From: DATKHR01 sp036557365
Lineage (GTDB): Bacteria; Acidobacteriota; Vicinamibacteria; Vicinamibacterales; CAVVIG01
Reading direction: 5' to 3'
Assembly: GCA_036557365.1 (NCBI GenBank)
Contig: DATBHR010000083.1
Coordinates: 94,264 to 158,263 of the forward strand
DNA length: 64,000 nucleotides
Positions 1 to 7,925 of this stretch are shown here, piece by piece. The stretch's first letter is position 1; each line of letters begins with the position of its first letter. The notes below the pieces were generated by a model. The model was not told the origin of the DNA. It saw only the letters and a program-made list of their open reading frames with translations, and did no database searches. The translations under genes and the position numbers were made by a program.

Positions 1-60
1 CCTGAGCGAGGCATCAGCGTCAGGACGCGCTGGGGTGGGCCCCAGCGCCAGTAAAGAATG
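1..60. repeat. Partial copy of the 106-bp palindromic intergenic repeat
   Basis: Positions 1-52 match the central part of the 106-bp unit repeated at 2020-2373, including the hairpin GCGCTGGGG / CCCCAGCGC (27-35 and 40-48). The window edge cuts the element, so its full extent is unknown. No gene is visible between here and the start at 164/167. Confidence 0.75.
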
Positions 61-100
61 TGCGTCGGCGGCGGGATGGGCGCCGCGGGGATCTTCGAGC

Positions 101-163
101 GTATTGCGGAATGAGGATTGCGGATTGCGGACCAAGGATTGAGGATTGCCGATTCTGGAGGCC
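101..163 (+). repeat. Heptanucleotide tandem array (unit GGATTGC) ending at a start codon
   Basis: Nine consecutive 7-bp units run from 101 to 163 (GTATTGC, GGAATGA, GGATTGC twice, GGACCAA, GGATTGA, GGATTGC, CGATTCT, GGAGGCC) and stop directly at the ATG at 164. The last unit supplies the GGAGG ribosome binding site of the next gene. Confidence 0.8.
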
Positions 164-166
164 ATG

Positions 167-1942
167 ATGTCGACTGCAACGTCCACACCGACTCTTCGCG
201 GCGGCGAATGGCTGCTGCAGCCCACTGACGCGGGCAGCGTCTTCACTCCCGAGCGGCTCACCGACGAGCACCGATTGATCGGTCGGACCGCGCAGGAGTT
301 CGTCGACAACGAGGTCCTGCCAGTCCTGGATCGCCTCGAGCAGAAGGACTGGGACCTCGCGCGGACGCTGGTGCGGCGCGGCGCGGGCCTCGGCCTGCTC
401 GGCGTGGACGTCCCCGAAGCCTACGGCGGCCTCGATCTCGACAAGGTCACGTCGCTTGTCGTCAGCGAGAAGCTCGCGCGGTCCGCATCGTTTGGCGCGA
501 CGTTCGGCGCGCAGGCGAACCTCACGATCGTCCCGCTGATGCTCTTCGGCACCGATGCGCAGAAACAGAAGTACCTGCCGAAGCTTCTGAGCGGCGAGCT
601 GATCGGCGCGTACGGCCTGAGCGAAACCGGCTCGGGATCCGATGCGCTCGGCGCTCGCACGAAAGCGACAAAGCAGCCGGACGGCAGCTACGTGCTGAAC
701 GGCGAGAAGATGTGGATTACCAACGGCGGATTCGCCGATCTCTTCGTCGTCTTCGCCAAGGTTGACGGCGAGGCGTTCACCGCGTTCCTCGTCGAGCGCG
801 GATTTGGCGTGAAGAGCGGCAAGGAAGAACACAAGATGGGCCTCCACGGCTCGTCCACGACGGCGTTGATTTTCCAGGACGTCAAGGTGCCTGGGGAAAA
901 CGTCCTCGGCGACGTGGGGAAGGGCCACAAGGTCGCGTTCAACGTGCTCAACTTCGCGCGTTTCAAGCTCGGCGCGATGTGCGAAGGGGGCGCGCAGGGC
1001 GCCATCGCCGAAGCGGCGAAATATGCCGCGACGCGGCGCCAGTTCAACACGCCGATCGCGAACTTCGGTGCGATCAAGCACAAGCTGGGCGAAATGGTCG
1101 TGAAGACGTACGCGGTCGAAAGCCTGCTGTATCGGACCGCAGGCATGGTCGACGAACGGATTGCCGGTTCAAACGACAGCAAGTCGCAGGCGTCGTTGAG
1201 CGCGTTCGAGGAGTATGCGGTCGAGGCGTCCATCGCGAAGGTGTTCGGCAGCGAAGCGCTGAACTACGTGCTCGACGAGAACATCCAGATTCACGGCGGC
1301 AATGGCTTCGTCAAGGACTACCCGGCCGAGCGCCACTTTCGCGACGCGCGCGTCAACCGCATCTTCGAAGGCACGAACGAAATCAACCGGCTGCTGATTC
1401 CAGGCATGCTCGTCCGGCGCGCGCTGAAAGGCGACCTGCCGCTCATTCCAGCCGCCAAGGCGCTGCAGGAAGAACTGCTCGGACCGCCATCCATCCCGTC
1501 GAGCGGAGACGGCGTGCTCGGCGAGGAGCAGCGGAGCGTCGAGGCGTTCAAGAAAGTCGCGCTGCTCGTGCTCGGCGTCGCGATGCAGACGTTCGGCCAG
1601 AAGCTCACCGACGAACAGGAAGTGCTGATGCACGCGGCCGACATCCTCATCGACGTGTTCGCGGCGGAAAGCGCGGTCCTGCGGGCGCAGGCGGCAAGCC
1701 GCCGCGGCGACGCCAGGGCGCAGCTGCACGTGGACGCTGCGCAGGCGTTCGTCAGCGACGCCGCTCTCAGAGTCGACGCGTCCGCGCGCCAGGCGCTCGC
1801 CGCCACCGTCGAAGGCGACACGCTGCGGACGATGCTGGCGGCCCTGCGGCGCCTCATCAAAGCCACGCCTGTCAACACTGCCGCCATCCGTCGCCGGCTG
1901 GCGGACGAGACGGTCAAGCGCGGCGCGTATCCGGTAGCATGA
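167..1942 (+). CDS. Acyl-CoA dehydrogenase, long form
   Basis: This is an FAD-dependent acyl-CoA dehydrogenase that introduces the first double bond in fatty acyl-CoA beta-oxidation. The conserved core shows LSETGSGSDA near residue 150, MWITNGG, IHGGNGFVKDYPAER and RIFEGTNEINR near residue 400, where the Glu of FEGT is at the catalytic-base position. At about 590 residues it is longer than MCAD-type enzymes (about 380). The extra C-terminal helical domain of about 170 residues resembles VLCAD/ACAD9-type enzymes. Two ATGs (164, 167) follow a GGAGG site at 157-161; I chose 167 for spacing. A TTG at 146 is open but lies inside the heptamer array. The chain-length preference cannot be read from the sequence. 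Confidence 0.93.
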   Translation: MSTATSTPTLRGGEWLLQPTDAGSVFTPERLTDEHRLIGRTAQEFVDNEVLPVLDRLEQKDWDLARTLVRRGAGLGLLGVDVPEAYGGLDLDKVTSLVVSEKLARSASFGATFGAQANLTIVPLMLFGTDAQKQKYLPKLLSGELIGAYGLSETGSGSDALGARTKATKQPDGSYVLNGEKMWITNGGFADLFVVFAKVDGEAFTAFLVERGFGVKSGKEEHKMGLHGSSTTALIFQDVKVPGENVLGDVGKGHKVAFNVLNFARFKLGAMCEGGAQGAIAEAAKYAATRRQFNTPIANFGAIKHKLGEMVVKTYAVESLLYRTAGMVDERIAGSNDSKSQASLSAFEEYAVEASIAKVFGSEALNYVLDENIQIHGGNGFVKDYPAERHFRDARVNRIFEGTNEINRLLIPGMLVRRALKGDLPLIPAAKALQEELLGPPSIPSSGDGVLGEEQRSVEAFKKVALLVLGVAMQTFGQKLTDEQEVLMHAADILIDVFAAESAVLRAQAASRRGDARAQLHVDAAQAFVSDAALRVDASARQALAATVEGDTLRTMLAALRRLIKATPVNTAAIRRRLADETVKRGAYPVA

Positions 1943-2019
1943 GGAGACGGCGGATAGGTCGGGTGAGACGGATAGGTCGGCTGGGACGGATGGGTCAGGT
2001 GGGACGGATAGGTCAGGTG
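1943..2019 (+). repeat. 9/18-bp tandem array starting right after a stop codon
   Basis: Immediately after the TGA at 1940-1942 the sequence falls into 9-bp units that alternate as 18-bp units, for example GGGACGGATAGGTCAGGT at 2001-2018 and near copies at 1983-2000 and 1965-1982. A degenerate relative lies on the other strand at 12308-12377. Confidence 0.8.
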
Positions 2020-2373
2020 GGGGCGCCCGCGGCCATGCCGAACGAAGGCACCGGCTTTTTGCCTGAGTGAGGTATCAGCGTAAGAACGCGCTGGGGGTGG
2101 GGCCCCAGCGCCAGCGGAAAAAGTGGGAGCGCCTGCGGCCATACCGAACGAAGGCAGCGGCTTTCTGCCTGAGTGAGGTATCAGCGTAAGAACGCGCTGG
2201 GGGTGGGTCCCCAGCGCCAATGGAAAAAGTGGGAGCGCCTGCGGCCATACCGAACGAAGGCATCGGCTTTCTGCCCGAGTGAGGTATCAGCGTAAGAAAC
2301 GCGCTGGGGGAGGGCCCCAGCGCCAGTGGAAAAAGTGGGAGCGCCTGCGGCCATACCGAACGAAGGCATCGAG
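2020..2373 (+). repeat. Tandem 106-bp palindromic repeat, 3.3 copies
   Basis: Three 106-bp units (2020-2125, 2126-2231, 2232-2337) and a partial fourth (2338-2373) are almost identical. Each full unit carries a 9-bp perfect stem GCGCTGGGG / CCCCAGCGC (for example 2088-2096 with 2103-2111) whose loop varies while the arms are kept, which recalls REP-like elements. Together with the array at 1943-2019 this fills the 441-bp gap between the flanking genes; no gene was recognised inside it. Confidence 0.85.
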
Positions 2374-2383
2374 ATAAAACATC

Positions 2384-3019
2384 TTGCTTAGAGATCAGAG
2401 TAACCGCCGGATCGTCGCGTTGTTGTCCGTGGCCATCGCGCTGTCGTTCGCCTGCTCGAACCGGCCGCCCGAGGAGCCGAAGGACTACGTCGCCAAGATT
2501 GCCGCGGACCGCGCGAACAAGGACGCGGCCTTCACGAAAGACGACGAGCCGGTTCCGGCAAATCGCAAGGCGGAGCTCCTGCCGCTCGCCTACTTCCCCA
2601 TCGAGCCGGATTACAACGTCCCGGCAGAGTTGAAGCCGATCGACGACCCGACGATTTTCGAGATGACGACGTCCGCGGGCGGTGCAGACAAGTTCCGGCG
2701 CATCGGCACGCTCGAGTTCACGCTGAAGGGTCAGCCGCTCAAGCTGACCGCATTCGTGCCCGCTGCTTCGCGCACGGCCGATCGGCTGTTCGTCCCGTTC
2801 AGCGATCTCACGAGCGGCACGGAGACCTACGCCGCCGGCCGTTTCCTCGACATCGATCGCAACGCGACCGGCATCTACGAAATCGATTTCAACCGCGCGT
2901 ACTTTCCGTACTGCTACTACAACCCGACGTGGGAATGCCCCTATCCACCCGCCGAGAATCGCCTCAAGGTACCGGTGCGCGCGGGAGAACGCATGAAAAA
3001 ATCAGAGGCGAAAAGCTAG
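2384..3019 (+). CDS. DUF1684 family secreted or lipoprotein-like protein
   Basis: The 211-residue product has an N-terminal hydrophobic segment (about residues 10-24) ending in SFAC, a degenerate lipobox, so export as a lipoprotein is plausible. The rest matches the DUF1684 pattern: GTLEFTLKGQPLKL, then FVPFSDLTSG, AGRFLDID and the hallmark DFNRAYFPYC followed by CPYPPAENRL. The biochemical role of this family is not established. The start is a TTG only 11 bp beyond the 106-bp repeat, so expression may depend on a promoter within or before the repeats. The HAD gene follows 10 bp downstream and may be co-transcribed. Confidence 0.8.
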   Translation: MLRDQSNRRIVALLSVAIALSFACSNRPPEEPKDYVAKIAADRANKDAAFTKDDEPVPANRKAELLPLAYFPIEPDYNVPAELKPIDDPTIFEMTTSAGGADKFRRIGTLEFTLKGQPLKLTAFVPAASRTADRLFVPFSDLTSGTETYAAGRFLDIDRNATGIYEIDFNRAYFPYCYYNPTWECPYPPAENRLKVPVRAGERMKKSEAKS

Positions 3020-3029
3020 ACCGTCCACC

Positions 3030-3701
3030 TTGCCCATCCGCGCGATTGTTTTCGATTTCGACGGCGTGCTCGCGAACAGCGAGCCGCTCCACTATCAGGC
3101 GTTTCGTGACGTGCTCGCCGACGCGCGCGTCGATCTGACCGAGCCCGACTACTACGCGCGCTATCTCGGCTACGACGATGTGGGAGCGTTCCGGGTGATT
3201 GGGCGCGATCGCGGACAGTCGTGGAGCGAGCAGTTCGTCGCGGACCTCGTGGCCGAGAAGGCGCGCCGCATGGAACTGCTCGAGGCTGAGGTGTCGATCC
3301 TCTTTCCCGGTGCGGCGGAAACGGTTCGACGCGCGGCGCAAACGATGCCGGTCGCGATCGCGTCGGGTGCACTCGGCGCGGAAATCCGGCGCGTGCTCGT
3401 TCGCGAGCGCCTGCTCGACTGTTTCTGCGCGATCGTCGCGGCAGAAGACACGCCGAAAAGCAAGCCCTCGCCCGATCCGTACCTGCATGCGGTTGCGCAG
3501 TTGAATGCGCAGTACGGCGGATCGATCGCCGCGCATGAGTGCGTGGCGATTGAGGACTCTGTCTGGGGCCTTGAATCGGCGCGCGCCGCGGGCCTGAAGA
3601 CCATCGGAGTCGCGCAAACCTACGCGGCTGAAGCACTCACGGCCGACTGGATCATTCCCTCCATCGCGAACCTCGACATCGAGCGGCTCTGCCGCGAGTG
3701 A
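3030..3701 (+). CDS. HAD-superfamily hydrolase (beta-phosphoglucomutase/phosphatase-like)
   Basis: This is a subfamily IA haloacid dehalogenase-like hydrolase of 223 residues. Motif I is FDFDGVLANSEP near the N terminus (nucleophile and acid/base Asp), motif II is the Ser of AIASGA, motif III is the Lys of PKSKPSPDPYL and motif IV is AIEDS. A helical cap lies between motifs I and II. The family includes beta-phosphoglucomutases, phosphoglycolate phosphatases and sugar phosphatases; the substrate cannot be assigned here. The start is a TTG at 3030 without a clear ribosome binding site, 10 bp after the DUF1684 gene, so translation may be coupled. Confidence 0.88.
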   Translation: MPIRAIVFDFDGVLANSEPLHYQAFRDVLADARVDLTEPDYYARYLGYDDVGAFRVIGRDRGQSWSEQFVADLVAEKARRMELLEAEVSILFPGAAETVRRAAQTMPVAIASGALGAEIRRVLVRERLLDCFCAIVAAEDTPKSKPSPDPYLHAVAQLNAQYGGSIAAHECVAIEDSVWGLESARAAGLKTIGVAQTYAAEALTADWIIPSIANLDIERLCRE

Positions 3702-3717
3702 AGAAGTGTTCACTTCT
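3702..3717. promoter_or_regulatory. Perfect dyad AGAAGTG-TT-CACTTCT upstream of the TonB receptor
   Basis: Two 7-bp arms separated by TT lie just after the HAD stop codon and about 190 bp before the receptor start, in a stretch that is AT-rich for this window (3702-3900). It could be an operator for the receptor gene. There is no T-run, so it does not look like a terminator. No regulator can be named. Confidence 0.35.
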
Positions 3718-3904
3718 GTTTGAACAACCATCCAAACACTTGGATTCAGGCCGTTTTTAGCGTCTTTTCACAAGTCTTTCGCCTTTACAACCTTCTCCTG
3801 AGACCGGAAACTCGATCATTCGCGGACAGCGTACGGTTTCGAGCAGTGCGCTGTTCCGGGAATCGTGAACGCGACCCACCGGTTGTTTTTTTCGAGGAGG
3901 AAGG

Positions 3905-6900
3905 ATGAGAGTTCGAGCACTAGTCCTGGCGCTCGTGGCGCTCTTTGCCACCAGCGCGATGACCTTCGCCCAAGGTCAGCAGACGGGCGAGATTTTCGGC
4001 AGGGCGACCGACCAGTCCGGCGCAGTCCTGCCGGGCGTGACCGTGACGCTTACGGCGCCCACGCTGCTGCAGCCGCTCGTCGCCGTGACCAGCGAGACGG
4101 GCAGCTATCAGTTTCCGCGTCTGGAAATCGGCACCTATTCGGTCAAGTTCGAGCTGACCGGTTTCAAGACCGTCGTCAACGAAGATATCCGCGTCACCGT
4201 CGGGTTCAGCGCGCAGGTGAACGCGCAGATGGGCGTGTCCACGGTGCAGGAAACGATCACCGTGACGGGCCAGAGCCCGGTCGTTGACACGAAAGAAGTA
4301 GGCACGAAGCAGACATTCACGAACGAGCTGCTGCAGAGCATTCCGTCGGCCCGCGACCCGTGGGTCATCCTTCAGCAGGCCGCCGGCATCGCCATGGACC
4401 GCGAGAACATCGGCGGCAACATGTCGGGCCAGCAGTCGAACTACGTGTCGCGCGGCGGCAACCCGACGAACAACAAGTGGACGCTCGACGGTGTCGACAT
4501 CACCGACCTCTCGGCGACCGGTTCGTCCCCGACCTACTACGACTTCGACATGTTCGAGGAAATGACCGTCAGCACCGGCGGCGTCGACGTGACGCAGCAG
4601 ACCGGAGGCGTCGGCATCAACCTCATCACGCGCGCCGGCTCCGACAAGTTCCGCGGATCGTCACGGTACTACCAGACGAGCAGCAACCTCGAGTCGAACA
4701 ACGCGACCGACGAGATCCGCCTGCAGGGCGGCGGTTCGGGCAACCCCATCCAGGACATCAAGGACTACGGCATCGAGGCCGGCGGTCCGATCAAGAAGGG
4801 CAAGGCGTGGATCTGGGGCGCCTACGGCACGCAGAACGTGAACGTCGGCGTTGTCGGCTTCTATCAGCCCACGACCGCCTGCCAGCAGATCAAGTCGGAC
4901 GTGGCGAGCAAGCCGCTGTCGCACTCGGTTGACGACATCAACGGCTGCCTCAGCACCGACCAGACGATCCTGAAGACGACGAACCTGAAGGGTGAAGTGC
5001 AGCTGTTCAACGGCAACAAGCTGAGCCTGTACAGCCTGTTCTCGGCCAAGCAGCGCAACGCGCGCAACGCCAGCGACCTGACGCCGATCGAATCGACCGT
5101 TCGCCAGGACGCGGTGCCGAGCACGTACGGCACGAGCTACTGGACGACCGGTCCTTCGCCGACCTACAAGTTCGGCGACCAGTACGTCGTGAGCGATCGA
5201 CTGCTCCTCGACGTCCAGTACGCGCACGTCGGGAACAACTTCATTCTCGACTACCACGATCCGTCGTACGTCACCGCGACGCCGGCTCCGGGCATCATCG
5301 GTCTCCAGCCGACGCTGATTATCTCGACGGGATTGAACGGCCGCGCGACGCCTGACGGTCAGCAGTCGGTGAACATCCGTCCGGTCAACAGCCTGACGGT
5401 GAACACGAACTACTTCCTCCCCGGCGTGATGGGCGGCGACCACTCGTTCAAGATCGGCGGCTACTGGCGCGACAACAACGGCTACGGCTCGTCGCACACG
5501 CCGGGCAACGCCGTGGCGCGCTTCCCGACGTCCGCCGAACTTGCCAACCCGAACGACTGCGCGACGCTCGCGGTGGGCTGCCAGATGCAGCTGACGCGCG
5601 ACTCCCAGACGGACTACGACCTGACCAACATCTCGCTGTATGGGCAGGACACGTTCCAGAAGGGCAAGATGACGCTGCAGCTCGGTCTCCGGTACGACTA
5701 CAACCACGACCAGGCGCTGTCGTCTTCCGTCTCGTCGAACTACCTGCTGCCGAATGTTCTGCCGGCGGTGACCTTCGCCGGCGCCGATCCCGGCATCAAG
5801 TTCAACAACATCTCGCCGCGTCTCGGCTTCACCTACGATGTCTCCGGCAGCGGCAAGACCGTGGTGCACGGAAACTACGCTATGTACTGGGGCCAGGTCG
5901 GCGTCGGCGCGGTGGCCAGCCAGATCAATCCGGTCACGCGCGTCAGCATCCGGTATCCCTGGGTTGACCTGAACCACGACACGTTCGTTCAGGCCAACGA
6001 GATCATGATCCCGAGCAACAACCCGGCGAACTTCCTCGCGCTGACCGGCAACTGGAACCCGGCGGCTCCCGGATCGCCGACGACGGCCAACACGATCGAT
6101 CCCAATCTGAAGAACGATCGCACCGACGAAATCATCTTCGGTCTCGATCGCGAAATCGGGGCGGGCTTCGGGGTGGGCGTCAACTACATCTGGCGCCGCT
6201 ACTCGAACTTCCAGTTCTTCGACACCCTCGGCCTGCAGCCGTCGGACTTCACGGCGCAAACCTACACTCCTGCGGCCTCGACCTGCCCCGCGCAGGATGG
6301 CAACCGCATCAACGCCGCCAACTGCGCGCCGGTCACGGTCTACGTGCCGAACTTCCAGGTGGGCGCGATCACGAACCTCACCAACTACACGTCAGACCAG
6401 TACAACCGCGCGTACAACGGCATCGAAGTCAGCGCGCGGAAGCGGATGTCGAACCACTGGCTGATGAACACCAGCCTGGCCTACAACAGCGCGACCGTGA
6501 ACATGAACGGCTGGCCGGGCGATTCCGCCAACGGCGTTAACGTGGCCGGCCTGCTCGGAGAAGATCCGACGAACCGCGATACGAGGAACGGGGCTCAGTA
6601 CGACTACGCGTCGGCGGGCAGCGGCCTCGGCAACGTCTTCGTCAACGCGAAGTGGCTGTTCAAGTTGAGCGGCCTCTACAACCTGCCGTACGACTTCAAC
6701 GTGTCCGGCAACTTCAACGCGCGGCAGGGTTATCCGCAGGAAGTCGCGCTCCAGGACGCCGTTCGTCCCAACGGTCCGGGGACGGTGCTCGTGCTGCTCG
6801 ACAACGTCGGCGACAACCGCCTGCCGAACTACGCGAACCTCGACTTCCACGTCGATCGTCCGGTCCGGCTCGGCTCGGTCCGTTTCGTGCCCGCAATCGA

Positions 6901-7030
6901 CATCTTCAACATCTTCAACAACAACATCATTCAGGGCGTCCGCACGACCCAGAATGCGACCAACGCCAACCAGATTCAGGCGATCACCGCACCGCGCGTG
7001 GCGCGGCTCGGCGTCAAGGTGACCTGGTAA
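3905..7030 (+). CDS. Oar-like TonB-dependent outer-membrane receptor with carboxypeptidase-regulatory domain
   Basis: The 1041-residue product begins with a signal peptide cut after about residue 22 (TFAQ). A carboxypeptidase-D-regulatory-like beta-sandwich follows (about 27-110), with GRATDQSGAVLPGVTVTL and GSYQFPRLEIGTYSV. A plug-like region includes NKWTLDGVDITD and TGGVGINLITRAGSDKFRG (about 190-250), and a long beta-barrel runs to the end. This architecture is typical of the expanded Oar-like receptors of Acidobacteriota; the ligand is unknown. A strong AGGAGGAAGG site at 3895-3904 fixes the ATG. The gene is monocistronic, between a dyad-containing AT-rich leader and a double hairpin terminator. 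Confidence 0.92.
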   Translation: MRVRALVLALVALFATSAMTFAQGQQTGEIFGRATDQSGAVLPGVTVTLTAPTLLQPLVAVTSETGSYQFPRLEIGTYSVKFELTGFKTVVNEDIRVTVGFSAQVNAQMGVSTVQETITVTGQSPVVDTKEVGTKQTFTNELLQSIPSARDPWVILQQAAGIAMDRENIGGNMSGQQSNYVSRGGNPTNNKWTLDGVDITDLSATGSSPTYYDFDMFEEMTVSTGGVDVTQQTGGVGINLITRAGSDKFRGSSRYYQTSSNLESNNATDEIRLQGGGSGNPIQDIKDYGIEAGGPIKKGKAWIWGAYGTQNVNVGVVGFYQPTTACQQIKSDVASKPLSHSVDDINGCLSTDQTILKTTNLKGEVQLFNGNKLSLYSLFSAKQRNARNASDLTPIESTVRQDAVPSTYGTSYWTTGPSPTYKFGDQYVVSDRLLLDVQYAHVGNNFILDYHDPSYVTATPAPGIIGLQPTLIISTGLNGRATPDGQQSVNIRPVNSLTVNTNYFLPGVMGGDHSFKIGGYWRDNNGYGSSHTPGNAVARFPTSAELANPNDCATLAVGCQMQLTRDSQTDYDLTNISLYGQDTFQKGKMTLQLGLRYDYNHDQALSSSVSSNYLLPNVLPAVTFAGADPGIKFNNISPRLGFTYDVSGSGKTVVHGNYAMYWGQVGVGAVASQINPVTRVSIRYPWVDLNHDTFVQANEIMIPSNNPANFLALTGNWNPAAPGSPTTANTIDPNLKNDRTDEIIFGLDREIGAGFGVGVNYIWRRYSNFQFFDTLGLQPSDFTAQTYTPAASTCPAQDGNRINAANCAPVTVYVPNFQVGAITNLTNYTSDQYNRAYNGIEVSARKRMSNHWLMNTSLAYNSATVNMNGWPGDSANGVNVAGLLGEDPTNRDTRNGAQYDYASAGSGLGNVFVNAKWLFKLSGLYNLPYDFNVSGNFNARQGYPQEVALQDAVRPNGPGTVLVLLDNVGDNRLPNYANLDFHVDRPVRLGSVRFVPAIDIFNIFNNNIIQGVRTTQNATNANQIQAITAPRVARLGVKVTW

Positions 7031-7044
7031 GCGTCTAGTCCTGG

Positions 7045-7062
7045 CAGATCCTTTCGGATCTG
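7045..7062 (+). terminator. Hairpin CAGATCC-TTTC-GGATCTG after the receptor gene
   Basis: A perfect 7-bp stem with a 4-nt loop lies 14 nt after the receptor stop codon and before the main terminator. It lacks its own T-run, so it probably protects the 3' end rather than terminating alone. Confidence 0.5.
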
Positions 7063-7072
7063 CTCGACCTTC

Positions 7073-7107
7073 AGGGGCGAGCTCTTCGGAGTTCGCCCCT
7101 TTTTTTG
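7073..7107 (+). terminator. Rho-independent terminator with UUCG loop
   Basis: The stem AGGGGCGA-G-CTC pairs with GAG-T-TCGCCCCT (one G-U pair) around a TTCG loop and is followed by a run of T at 7101-7106. It ends transcription of the receptor gene just before the convergent gene whose stop codon is at 7111. Confidence 0.9.
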
Positions 7108-7110
7108 TTT

Positions 7111-7791
7111 TCAGGACGACGTTCTGGCGGATCCGTAGCTGCAGCTCGCGAGCAGCGGACAGACCTGGCAGTGCGGGTTCGCCTCCGTGCACGTCGTCGC
7201 CCCGTGGTGATTCAGGTAGACGAACGCGCGACGGTAACTCTCGAGGCCGGCTGACAGCTGAGGCGCGAGCGCTTCTCGAACGGAGCGCGCGGTCTTCGTG
7301 AAGTCCTTGAATTCCTCGCCGAAGCCGAGCCGGCGTGCGACGCGGCTGACTCGCGCGTCCACCGGCATGACGACGTGACCGCCGGCGAAGAGGAGCATGC
7401 GGTAGCCTCCGCCTTCACCCATCTGCGGCAGCTTGGTCAGGGCACGGCGCGCCTGAATCAGCGGTCCGCGAATGATCACCGGTAGATTCGGTGTGCGCCG
7501 AAACAGGTCGACGCCGGTCCGGAGCGCTTTCAACCGCTGCTCGAGATACGGTCCCGCAAGCAAGACGCTCTCTTCGAGCTTCTTCTGCGGAGCCCTCCAC
7601 ATCGAATCCGGCGTCAGCGCGCGGATGCGCTTCAGCGCCGCCATCGCCGCGTCGCGCTTCTTCGGCGTCGAATGCGTCGAGAGCACTTCCCACACGAACA
7701 TCGTGAACGGATCGCGCGGCGGCGCCGGAAGCCGCCCGTAGAACCGTTCAAGACGATCGATGTAGTCGTCAACACTCACGACAATCCTCAC
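7111..7791 (-). CDS. Endonuclease III-like HhH-GPD protein with Fe-S cluster, lacking the catalytic lysine
   Basis: This 226-residue protein belongs to the HhH-GPD base-excision repair fold. The helix-hairpin-helix spans about residues 118-137 (LTKLPQMGEGGGYRMLL), the conserved Asp is D145 in PVDARVSRV, and the C terminus has a four-cysteine cluster motif C201-x6-C208-x2-C211-x5-C217 as in Nth/MutY. The Lys that makes Nth a bifunctional glycosylase/lyase (LPGVGRK in Nth) is replaced by Gly, so a monofunctional glycosylase or other activity is more likely. The start is GTG at 7791, at the end of a 21-bp repeat array. Confidence 0.82.
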   Translation of the reverse strand: MRIVVSVDDYIDRLERFYGRLPAPPRDPFTMFVWEVLSTHSTPKKRDAAMAALKRIRALTPDSMWRAPQKKLEESVLLAGPYLEQRLKALRTGVDLFRRTPNLPVIIRGPLIQARRALTKLPQMGEGGGYRMLLFAGGHVVMPVDARVSRVARRLGFGEEFKDFTKTARSVREALAPQLSAGLESYRRAFVYLNHHGATTCTEANPHCQVCPLLASCSYGSARTSS

Positions 7792-7925
7792 GTGCTCACG
7801 GCAGCGCTGACCGTGCTACCGGTTGCACTGACCGTGCTCTCGGTTGCACCGACCGTGCTCTCGGTTGCACTGACGAGTGTTCTGGCCGACAGTCAGCACC
7901 GTCGGCGACGCCGTTAGCACCGTCA
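7792..7925 (-). repeat. 21-bp tandem array filling a whole intergenic gap
   Basis: Read on the minus strand, the sequence from the dipeptidase stop codon (7925-7923) to the next start (7791) divides into six 21-bp units plus 8 nt. The best-conserved copies are at 7807-7827, 7828-7848 and 7849-7869 (plus-strand form CTGACCGTGCTCTCGGTTGC). The first unit contains the TGA stop itself. Units diverge toward the stop codon end. Confidence 0.8.

Noticed and set aside
2020..2373. Possible CRISPR or coding repeat
   Set aside because: The 106-bp units are contiguous and near identical; short frames across them are interrupted and differ in phase.
4661..6259. Long open frame antisense to the TonB-dependent receptor
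   Set aside because: Arg/Val/Asp-rich composition without recognisable domains; it mirrors the codon pattern of the real gene in GC-rich DNA.
7792..7925. Possible CRISPR array
   Set aside because: Units are contiguous without spacers and there are no cas genes.
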